In this document: positions 48,221 through 57,799 of the stretch, piece after piece
Layout: each line of letters starts with the position of its first letter
Position numbering within the stretch: the stretch's first letter is position 1
NCBI GenBank assembly: GCA_964035795.1
Contig: OZ038323.1
Span: forward strand, 2,376,744 to 2,440,743
Reading direction: 5' to 3'
Length of the DNA: 64,000 nt
Source: Pterobdella sp. o SKG-2022
Lineage: Eukaryota > Annelida > Clitellata > Hirudinida > Piscicolidae
The notes under the pieces: model-generated
Seen by the model: the letters and a program-made list of their open reading frames with translations, nothing else
What the model was told of the DNA's origin: nothing
Databases searched by the model: none
Program-made: the position numbers and the translations under genes

Positions 48221-49024
48221 ATGGGGGCTTCTAGAGAGCTAGTTGTTGTATTTTTTTTTTTTGTTTTTATGGCGTTTAATTTTTTTTTTCATCACCGTCC
48301 TCGTCGTTGTTTTATTTTTGTTGTTGTTTTTTTTTCGTCGATTTTTTTTTTGTTCTTGTGTTTTGTTTTTTTATTTTCAATTTTTTCTTTATTCTATCTG
48401 TTACCAGCTGTTTTCTTTGTTAGCTTTGTAGTCTGGTGTTTCATTGTTCCAAGCTGTTCTTTATCAACTTTCTGGCACTGACAGCTATTTTCCGATTTTT
48501 AATTTTTTTTTTTAGGTGTTGGACCATATTATATGCCTTTTTTAATAAACTTTACCCATTGTCAGGCTTATTTCACGCGCTTTACAGTCAACTAGTATTT
48601 TTTTATTTATCAAAAACAGGTGGTTTGCCTTTCTGGATTTTCCTTCACGCACTTGAAGAAGTTGTGTTCGAGGGTGAGTTGTGACTTATTCCCTTGGCAC
48701 TTGAAACATTTTCATCTCTAAAATTATCTTCAATATCCTTGCTGATCATTAGATAACTGCTTTTTGAAAAGTCTTTATTGATAATTTTGTCCTGAGTTTT
48801 ATTACAAAAAGAAATGAGCAGAGACAGTCATTAGAAAAAGTTCTCAAAACTTCTTCTACTATAGACACTATTTTACAAGACACCTTTCATAGTTTGTGTT
48901 TCTCTGCATAGGCCTCTGTACTTCTCAATTTTGTCTTCTTCTTTTTCTCGCACCCTCAATTTATCTGGCACAGCTATATTTGTCGAAAAGCCTTAGTTGG
49001 ATTTTTTTAAAGACAATGTCTTAT
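48221..49024. other. T-rich low-complexity DNA up to the gap
   Basis: Runs of T with interspersed GTTG/TCGTCG (48245-48410) give Phe/Val-rich open frames that are artefacts. No motif was recognised between 48480 and the gap. Confidence 0.5.
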
Positions 49025-49224
49025 NNNNNNNNNNNNNNNNNNNNNNNNNNNNNNNNNNNNNNNNNNNNNNNNNNNNNNNNNNNNNNNNNNNNNNNNNNNN
49101 NNNNNNNNNNNNNNNNNNNNNNNNNNNNNNNNNNNNNNNNNNNNNNNNNNNNNNNNNNNNNNNNNNNNNNNNNNNNNNNNNNNNNNNNNNNNNNNNNNNN
49201 NNNNNNNNNNNNNNNNNNNNNNNN
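49025..49224. other. Assembly gap (200 N)
   Basis: Exactly 200 N, a conventional placeholder length, so the true gap size is unknown. Confidence 0.98.
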
Positions 49225-49256
49225 ATCCAATTAGATGTAGATACGTTATATATAGC
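49225..49256 (+). mobile_element. Edge of a second R2-superclade element copy at the gap
   Basis: GATGTAGATACGTTATATAT right after the gap matches GATGTAGATAGGTTATATAT at 53552 (frame DVDRLYIAR) within the R2-superclade element, with one mismatch; both continue AGCA. This implies a second copy mostly hidden in the gap. Confidence 0.5.
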
Positions 49257-49404
49257 ATGAATATAATTTCACGCCCGAATTTGTAACACAGGAACAATAT
49301 GCTGGAAATCACCCACGATAATAAAAACATATAATGAAAAAAACAAAAACAAATTACAGAGGGATCTACTTATTAGGGAAAGCCTGGAAATCAAAAAGAA
49401 TGAT

Positions 49405-50262
49405 TCTATTAGTAAAGGCTACAAGGACCCACAATTAACTGTTTCTTGTTCTTAGGCGACCTGTATATTTTTCGTCTTGTTTTTGGTTTGTAGTTTTTTA
49501 TTATTGTGTCTATTTTATGTTTTTTATAGCCGTTATCTTGGAAATTCATTTTTAGGTAATTCAATTCATGTTCTAGGAGGTCTTGTTTTGAGCAAAAAGT
49601 ATAAAATCTGTTAGGGCCCCTTTTAACACTCCAATCCACGTATTAGGGTCCTGATTTGATTTTGGATTAATGGTCAGGCCCGTGTTAGATGGTTTCCTAT
49701 AGACAGTGGTGTTTATGGATACATTTTCCTCTTTGATAATTTATGTATCTAAGAATGATATTCTGTTGTTTTTTTCTATTTTGCAGATGAATTTTAGCGC
49801 TGGAAGCATTTAGGCATTTTAAAAAGTTTAAGTGTTCTATTTTTTCTTCATTTTGTTTTATTATTCCAAAGGTATCATCCATGTAGACATGTAAAGCTCG
49901 TGGTCTCTTTATTTTTTCTTTTTTAGCTAGTTTTAATGCTTCTTCTATCGTGTAGTCCATATATATTTGTGCTATGATTACGATTAGGCTAAGTCCTATA
50001 GGACCTGAACCTTCCATGTCGTATTGTTGGTTGTTGTTTGAAGCTTGAGGTGAGGCCAAAGTTGATGAGTTCGCATATATCATCCATATTGAGTTTTGTT
50101 ATTTTTATTATTTTTTTTTGAATTTTTTGTTTTATTATTTCAATACATTTGTTGAGAGGAATAGATGGGTAGAGTGCTTCCGCATCGAAACTTACTAGTT
50201 GTCCATCTGGTTTGATTTTTAAGCTTTTTATGTTTTTGATGAAAGTTTGGGAGGTTTAAATA
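49405..50262 (-). mobile_element. Penelope-like retroelement fragment
   Basis: Minus-strand pieces: near 50230-50090, LVSFDAEALYPSIPLNKCIE followed by IIKQKI, the Penelope RT palm start; then, shifted, 50083-49697 with QYDMEGSGPIGLSLIVIIAQ, RPRALHVYMDDTFGIIKQNE (YMDD box) and LKCLNASSAKIHLQN; then 49639-49409, a basic segment resembling the RT C-terminus. No GIY-YIG endonuclease was seen; it would lie toward the gap. A shift lies near 50040-50090. Confidence 0.75.
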
Positions 50263-50406
50263 AATGTATCAAAAAATTCCTCAAAAAAATTGAAAATAAA
50301 ACGATATTCAAATAATATTAAAAAAAAAGATACATAAGATGTCTCTAAAAAAAAACTTGCAATATTTATTACGATGACGTACAATAGTCTAAATCAAATA
50401 AATCTC

Positions 50407-50484
50407 CAAGCTTTTTATAAGACAAACTAACATTATCAAGTTATCATCATTTGATAATGTGAGTTAGACTTACGAAAAACTTTG
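50407..50484. mobile_element. Hairpin MITE, 33-bp arms
   Basis: Left arm CAAGCTTTTTATAAGACAAA then CTAACATTATCAA; the right arm is its inverted near-copy, TTGATAATGTGAGTTAGACT then TACGAAAAACTTTG. The loop is about 10 bases. It is the same family as 22165-22232 and 16901-16916. Confidence 0.7.
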
Positions 50485-50599
50485 ACAATATATATTGTAC
50501 AGTGGTTTGGAATTTTATGCAACATACGTTGCGTTACAACTATGCATTGATGACGTTGATTTGAGGTAAACATGTTTATTCGTGGAATAAAATAAACTC

Positions 50600-51540
50600 C
50601 TAAAAGCGTTTTCATTTGAATATGTATAAGTTAACTTCTATGGGAAATTTTAACGCCAAAATCGACATAGGTGAGTCAAACGAGCAGTGTACAGGCAACT
50701 ATGGAAGCAGGCTGAGAAATACAAGAGAACAAATGCTCCTCAATTTCGCGCAGTGTAACTCGTTAAAAAGAATAAACACGCTATACAAAAAACAAAATAA
50801 TCGCAGATGGACTTGGGTCTCACCTAACGGGGAAACTAAAAACTAAATTGTCTACATACCATCAAATCAACCCTCATTATTTACTAACGCCTCAGTAATA
50901 AGCCAATTCAACACAGAAAATAGCCATAGGTTATTAAGGGCAAAACTGACAATTAACGTCAAGCTGGAGCGTTTACTAATGGTAAGACGCAAAAAACGAC
51001 CACATCATCAAACCTTAAGTGCACACACAAGAATTCAAAATACAAGTGCAAAGCAAATTTAAGAGTCTGAATCTAAACGACCCGATAGACACTTTAAAAG
51101 CAAAAATAGCATACTCAATCAACACAGTGGCAGTCAAAGTTGAAGAAAATAAAAAAGAAAAAAATTGACAAGCTATCACCAGCAACAAAGTTATTACTGA
51201 ATAAACGAAAAACACACAAATGGTAGGGCATAGCGACTACAAAAGTCGAATATGCAGAACCAAGCAAAATTACGCGTCAAGCAGAACAAAATGACAAACA
51301 TTTTTAATGAGAAACAACTACTGCATACTATTGAAAAACGTAAAAACATCAAAGATGCAGTAAAAGATTGACATAGGGAAAAAGAAATTAACTTGCATCA
51401 AAGAGGAAAATGGCTCTCTATCTTACAACAAACAGTGCATTGCAGATCGGTTTAGTGAATACTACAGTGGCCAGTTCAGCTCCACACAGCCTACAGTAAA
51501 CACGGTACTCAGATTTCAGAAAGTAGAGCTTGAAGGGTTA
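50600..51540 (+). mobile_element. APE endonuclease and linker of an RTE-like LINE, truncated
   Basis: Plus strand: GNFNAKIDIGESNEQCTGNY, REQMLLNFAQCNSLKRINTL, NRRWTWVSPNGETKN (then the end of the endonuclease, broken by a stop), and a linker that ends with SAPHSLQ-like and RFQKVE-like sequence near 51530. No RT follows: at about 51540 the sequence passes abruptly into a different element. Confidence 0.65.
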
Positions 51541-54535
51541 AAATTGTGTTGTGAAAATAAGTCGTTTGTGCTTATAGAAGAGATAGGATGTGAAAGGAAT
51601 GGAGTTGATAGGTTTGGTGATGAGATGCCTATTGAGAGAGATTTCTTCGAAATGGAAGCCAAAAACAAAGAAATTTTGTTAAACCGGTTGAATGAAATAA
51701 ATAAGAATAATAGAACAGTATTACCAGCATTAAGAGATATTGATATAACAAAACTATATGCAGCCGTAAAGAAAATAGATGATATACATGGCAAAATAAA
51801 AGTGAAAAGCATTACCGAAACTAATGATCTGATATATTGTGGAACTGTTCTAGTGACTGATATGGTGGCAGTTAAAATTGGCAAAACAGGAATCAAGAAA
51901 GAACCCTGTTGGAAACGTCGACTAGAAGGCCAAATAAAAAATTTAAGAGAGCTTAGTTGGGTGAATGCATTAAGAGAAAACAAGCCAATAAAAAAGAAAA
52001 ACTTGGGAACGCTGCAAAGAAAATATAAGTTGAAAGAAACAAAACTGCTAGGAGTAAAAGAAGGAGCTAATACAAAAATTGAAAGCTAAAAGTGGAAAAA
52101 TTAAAAGATATGACCAACAGATAAAGCAATACCATCAGAACAGACAGTTTAGGAACAACGAAAGTGGTTTCTATAGTCGCTTGAACAGTGAAGATGTGCA
52201 CGTCACAAGTGAGATACCAGGGAAAAAAAGCAAGAGTTTTGATTAAACTTATGGAGTAAAGATGGAACACATAACGAAAATGCCTAATGGTTAAAAGACT
52301 TCAAAACTTCAATGAATGGAAACCCAAAACAAGAAGAATTAATTATTAATTCTGGAAAAGTACAAAATGTCTTGTCAAAAATACCAAACTGGAAAGCACC
52401 TGGACCAGATAGTGTACAAGGGTATTGGCTAAAAAACTTCAAGTGCATGCATCAGTGGTTGGTAAAATACCTAGCAAAATGCTACAAAGGAACAACGTCA
52501 GCGTGGATGACGAAAGACCGAACAGTTTTGATACAAAAAGATAAATCAAAAGGAACGATTGCAAGCAACTATAGGCCAATTACATGCCTATCATTATGTT
52601 GACAAATATTGACAGCGTTATTAACCGATAAGATCTACGCCTTTTTGGAAAACAACCAATTTTTCCCAGAAGAACAAAAAGGATGCAGGAAAAAAAGCAG
52701 AGAAACGGGAGATGAGTTATACATAGACAAGATGATACTAAGAGGTAAAAATGAGGAAGAAAAAGCTAGCATGGGCTGGATTGATTACCAAAAAGCATTC
52801 GATATGCTGTCCCACTCTTGTATAATATACTGCCTTTATTCACTTGGGCTGAATAAAAAACTGATAACCTTCTTGCAATCCACAATGAAAAACTGGCGGG
52901 TAGAATTGATCTGTAACAATAAAATTCTGGGTGAAATAGAAATAAAGAGGAATATTCCAAGAACTCATTATCTCCACTTTTGTTTGTCATAGCCTCCATT
53001 GCTCTAACGCAGATACTGAAAGCTACAAAACATTGTTACAGCTTTGCAAATAAGGAAAAGATCAACCATCTACTCTATATGGATGACCTCAAACTGTATG
53101 CCAAAACCGAGAAAGAACTCAACTCACTAGTACAGACAGTAAGAGTTTTTAGTGAAGATATCGGCATGAAATTCAGTATCGAGAAGTGTTCAATGTTAGT
53201 AATAAAAAAAGGGAAAAAAGTTAAATCAGACGGAATTAACCTACCCAACGACACAGTAAGGAAAGCATTGAGAGATGGAGAAAGATACAAGTATGTGGGT
53301 ATATTACAAGCTGACGATTTACAAAAAAAAAAACAAATGAAAACCAAAGTTTTCAATGAATACAAAAGAAGATTGCGGAAGATGGCTAAGACAAAACTGA
53401 ATGGAAGGAATATTGTTAAAGTTATTAATACTTGGCCATCCCTGTTTTGAGATTCAGCGCCTTTCTTTAGCTGGACAAAGACTAAGTTTCAGTCAAAAGA
53501 TAGGAAAACTAGGAAACTCTTAACAATGCATAATGGACAGCATCCACAAAGTGATGTAGATAGGTTATATATAGCAAGGAAAGTCGGCGGACGAGAACTG
53601 GAAAATGCTGAAGATACTGTTATCTTGGCCAAAACCAACCTTGAGAATCACATCGCTTTTTTTAGCGATGAAAAACTTTTATGTGCAGCTAGAGGTGATT
53701 TTGAAAATCCAATAATTGCCACAGTGACAGATATGAAGAAAAATATTCAAGATGAGAGAATAAAAAAATGGAATGAAAAAAGAATTTATGAACAGTTCTT
53801 AAAAGATACATCGGCAAAAGTGGATAAAGAGTTAAGTTGGACATGGCTAAAAAAAGGCGATTTGAAAATCCAAACTGAGTCGCTTTTATGTGCGGCTCAA
53901 GAGCAAGCCTTGAGGACCAACTATCTCAAATTCCATTAAAAACAAAACAGCTAACAGCCCACTGTGTAGGATGTGCGGCAACAAAGGTGAAACCATTCAA
54001 CACATAATCTGCGAACGTGAGAAGCTGGCTCAAAAAGAGTACAAGAGACGCCACGACAACGTTGCTAGAAGACTCGGTTGGGACTTGTGTAAGAAAAATG
54101 GATTAAAATGCAATGAATAGTGGTACGAACATGAGCCAGGTAGTGTTGTGGACAATGTGACAATATGATAGAAGCCCGTCGACCTGATATTGTCATTTTA
54201 CACAGAGAAAAAATGCTTGATTGTGGATGTTGCTGTAACTGGAGAGTGCAGAATCAATGAAAAAGAAAAAGAAAAAATTGATAAGTATCAGGATCTGCGA
54301 AGAGAAGTTAGCAGACTATGGCAGCAAAAGAAAGTGCATGTGGTACCGATTGTAATTGGAGCCCTTGGAAATATAAGCAAAAACTTCATATGCTTTCTCC
54401 ACCAATTAGAAATTAATACAGATATAGGAGAGTTGCAAAAAGCGGCATTACCGCAAGAACCTTGAGGAAAGTTCTGGAGCTGTCTTACTAAAACTTTCTC
54501 GGCAAAATGCTTGATAGATTTCATAATAATAATTT
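51541..54535 (+). mobile_element. R2-superclade (HERO/NeSL-like) LINE with restriction-like endonuclease, broken
   Basis: Plus-strand order: N-terminal region 51544-52089 (RLNEINKNNRTVLPALRDID, RELSWVNALRENKPIKKKNL); RT fingers 52312-52602 (SKIPNWKAPGPDSVQGYWLK, NYRPITCLS); palm 52609-52970 (PEEQKGCRKKSRETGDELYI, MGWIDYQKAFDMLSHSCIIY); after a shift, 52980-53450 (KINHLLYMDDLKLYAKTEKE, SEDIGMKFSIEKCSMLVIKK); 53526-53939 (HPQSDVDRLYIARKVGGREL, LLCAAQEQALRTNYLKFH); a zinc knuckle CRMCGNKGETIQHIICERE near 53965-54025; and the endonuclease VDVAVTGECRINEKEKEKID with WQQKKVHVVPIVIGALGNIS. At least five shifts or stops. No APE domain belongs to it. The tail is ATAATAATAA. Confidence 0.85.
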
Positions 54536-54678
54536 TTCAAAAACTTTGACGATATTTCGATATATTTTTTTGCTATGTTCAAAATATTTGATGTTGATTC
54601 ATTAAGTTTCAAACGTTAATTTTTAACCAATTGGTTTTTCTATATCACATACTATTGAATCAAAAATAGCTCAAGGTT

Positions 54679-56938
54679 TTAGTTTCCAGCATCTACCCAT
54701 GCAAGCGTTTTCATACTCAAAGGGATCAGGAAGGAAATTGTGTCATTATTTAAGAAGAAATTATTTTTCAAGTTTTGTTTTATTTCGAAGAGTTTTCGGC
54801 ATTCAATGGATTTGCTCATGGCATGTAAGGCCAAAGAAACTTGTATAGTTATAGGAAAGTTGTTTTCAACTAAGTCAGTGATGATGACAATATCTTCAGC
54901 CGTTGCCCAATCTTTCATACGAGCTTCCTTTTCGCTTGAAATTGTTTTAAATTCATTAGTGACTGAATCGTCGATTTGAAGATAAGGATCATCTAGGTTA
55001 TAAAGTTTATATATACTGCTTTGAAGATTTTCAGTGTAAAATGTTGGTTTCAGAGAAACTAAGAAAGCAGGAGAATGTGTGTAGAATGCTTGAGAAAAAC
55101 GAGGTAGGTTAGCTTTTATGACGATTGTGTGAAGACTAAGTGTTGGGTGCAGTGGTGATATTTCAATGTGAGATTCAAAAAGAGGTTTATCAGACTGTAA
55201 ATTAGAATTTTTGTTTCCAAAAGATGTAATTCTGAATAGATCAAAAAGCACTTCTAATTGGTTTTTAGCTGCATCAGCTACATTTCGACTTCTCAAAGCT
55301 TTTACATGTAGTTGCTCCAATGACTCCAGCATGTTTTGGGTGTCTAAAGGCAGAAGTGCATATCCTGCTCGACCTTCAAAGTTGATGTCATCATTGTTTG
55401 TTTTATTTGTGAAGAATGTTGAGATATGCTTCATAGTTAGCAGAGTCTTCACCAGTCTGCCATCCAAGGTCATGCCATAAGCATGCAGGTGGTCTGTAAT
55501 CAAAGTTTTCATTCAATACTTAATTGAAATATAAAACATAATAAAAAAAAGTTGAAATTTAATAAAGCGATATTTAACCTTCTAATGTAGATGAATTGTC
55601 GACAACAAAGTTTTTGATGATAATGTTTGATATCATGGAAGGGTTTATAACAACTGACTCAAAAGAGTTTTTCAAAGAAAGATTACACCTCTTTCTCAGC
55701 ACACATTCATCTATGTACCTAGCCACATGAGCTGCAATACAGTTTGCTATATCTACCTGGTAGACACCATTGCTTGTTGAGTATATCAAATGTCCTTGTA
55801 TGAGGTCACAACAAGAAATCTCAGAAGGTATTTGAATGTAGAACACTTTTTTATTCATAGAAGTAAACACTGCAATCTCACCATGGCTGTCGACTACAAG
55901 CAAACAAGATAGACTGAGATCTTTGTAAAGCTTTCTTCTTTTCAAAGGTGGTGGCTCAGTTGTTTCTTTTATTTTAGTTGAATTTTCAGACTCAACATTA
56001 GACAGGTTTTTTAATTTATTTTTTTCTGAGCTTTTATGATGTTGTTCAAAATCAACTTCCAACACGAACACCCCTATAATACCACATGACATTTTGATCA
56101 ATACATTCACCTCAGTACCACAGCACCAAAAGACCTTGCCTATGGGACTGCACACAATTGAAACCTCACGATTGCTCTGTTGAGTGAACAATATGTTGAA
56201 TAATCTCTGGGGTATTATGATCTGATTTGATGAGGCATTTGTTTTGAGAGATTCACAAATGGAATCATTGTTATCATGAAGAAGTCTTATGGATGATGAT
56301 ATGACAGTGTTAATTTTAAAATTTGAATGAAGATCTTCACATGAAATATGGTTTGGGATACTTTTATCAAGTAAAATAATTTTGAATATTTTTAAAGATG
56401 GAAAATCATTTTGATTTGGGGTTATGTTATAAATGATGATCTTGTTGAGACTTGAACTATAAAGAAGTTTCGATGAATTTTGAACAGAAAAGCATTGTGC
56501 TTCAACTTCAGATGAGAGTTTTTGTGTACCATGCTTTTGCAGAGATCTTGATTTACTTCTGAATGGACAATTATAAAATGAATCTAAAAAATTTTTATTG
56601 AAAGAAAAAGAACTTACAAACAATCTGTTTTTATGCAAAATATTTGCTTGTCAGACAAAAGGCAAAAGATGAAGTCATAATTTTCTTCATGGTAAAAGTC
56701 AACAAATAACAACGAAAATGGGAGTTTGATACTATCCTTAGGAATTTTGTTTTTTTGAATAATTTTAAAAAATAAATTAGTAAACTAGAAATGAAGGTAA
56801 TGAAAAAAAACTTACCAAAGACTCACTTTTTTTGCAAAAAACATATAGATAAGATGTGAATGAATGTAAAAAAATAAAATGATTTTTCAAAGTCAACAGA
56901 TAATTTTTATTTTGTTGGATCTTGCAAAGAGTTTCCAT
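54679..56938 (-). CDS. FAAP100: FAAP100-like Fanconi anaemia core complex subunit
   Basis: Four exons join in phase: 56938-56816, 56784-56622, 56583-55579 and 55493-54679, giving 701 residues. Seen: an N-terminal region with propeller-like strands; IIIPQRLFNILF followed by SIVCSPIGKVFWCCGTEV; IKMSCGIIGVFVLEV; a charged insert with a PPPLKRRK basic patch; then SCLLVVDSHGEIAVFTSMNK, IPSEISCCDLIQGHLIYSTS and NGVYQVDI. That series resembles the middle of FAAP100 (a strand block ending in a YSTS/VDL pattern). The C-terminal half is a globular region with no motif I can name. Known of the family: FAAP100 forms, with FANCB and FANCL, the catalytic module that ubiquitinates FANCD2-FANCI. FANCB is a distant paralogue and the main alternative. 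It is shorter than the human protein (about 880). Intron 2 would be only 38 nt with a GTTTGT donor. It is an intact host gene inside a transposon-rich region. Confidence 0.6.
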
Positions 56939-57780
56939 TGAAGACTTAACTTTAAGCTTGCCGCACTTTTAAATTGAAAATAATCAAAGCTTTTGAAGAA
57001 CTTAATTTTTTATTTCACAATTTTGTACATTACAATATTGTTCACTAATTAAATCAGGTGTATAAACTAAAATTCAATGTTGAAAACTTATTTTACGAAT
57101 AATTTTTTTAATAGTTTTATTTTGACAAAAAATTACAGTTTAAAAACTTGTTTTCGAATTAATTTTTACTTTTTAAATTCAAATCTTTTGAAATATCTTG
57201 GGTTCTAAGAAAATTTATTAAGGTTTTACTATTTAAGAAGCACTTGTTCAATAAAATCAATGAAAAATTGCGGTGTGATAGGAAATTTTAAGTTTTTAAA
57301 ATTAAAAAATTCTTGGTTCTATGATTGTTCATAAACTGCTCGTAAATGCGTAAATGGTTCAAACTTTAACGAGGAGTTTAGGGATGGCGGAAGTTTGAAA
57401 CATTTAAGCGTTTAAGATCAGTTTATGAACCCTCATAGAATCAAGAACTTTTTGATTCATTTAATTTTTTATTTCTTAGTTTTAAAAACTTTAAATTTTT
57501 AAAAATAAGACAAATGAAAATATTTAAAACAAATTTTATTCAAAATAATTTTATAAACTTCTAACATATTTATCTGTGTTATTGATTTTTACAATTTAAA
57601 GTTTATTTCCTGAGGTTTGGCCTTAATTCTTGATTTTGGTTTACAATAAAGTCAATTTTCAATTAATAAAAGTATTCGATTTTTATCTTATGTAATGTTC
57701 TAAATTTTAAGACCGTTTCGAGTACTTTTGATTAAACATAACTGAATTTGAAGTGGTTCAGTAGACTAGAGTCTGTGTGA
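56939..57780. other. AT-rich DNA with a large foldback
   Basis: Upstream of the FAAP100-like gene. The only clear structure is the inverted repeat at 57283-57505. Confidence 0.5.
57283..57505. repeat. Foldback element, about 220 bp, near-complete palindrome
   Basis: Left arm includes TTCTTGGTTCTATGATTGTT, CATAAACTG, then ATGCGTAAATGGTTCAAACT. Right arm, read inverted, includes TTCTTGATTCTATGAGGGTT, CATAAACTG, then ACGCTTAAATGTTTCAAACT. Arms are about 95-100 bases with a loop of about 20 (AACGAGGAGTTTAGGGATGG). No coding capacity; probably a MITE or foldback transposon. Confidence 0.75.
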
Positions 57781-57799
57781 AAACCACTGCTGAATATAT

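Noticed and set aside
48203..48684. Phe/Val-rich frames suggestive of a polytopic membrane protein
   Set aside because: Produced by T-rich low-complexity DNA with no splice-bounded or conserved segment.
49007..49330. Open frames running through the N block
   Set aside because: They exist only because N codons are read through.
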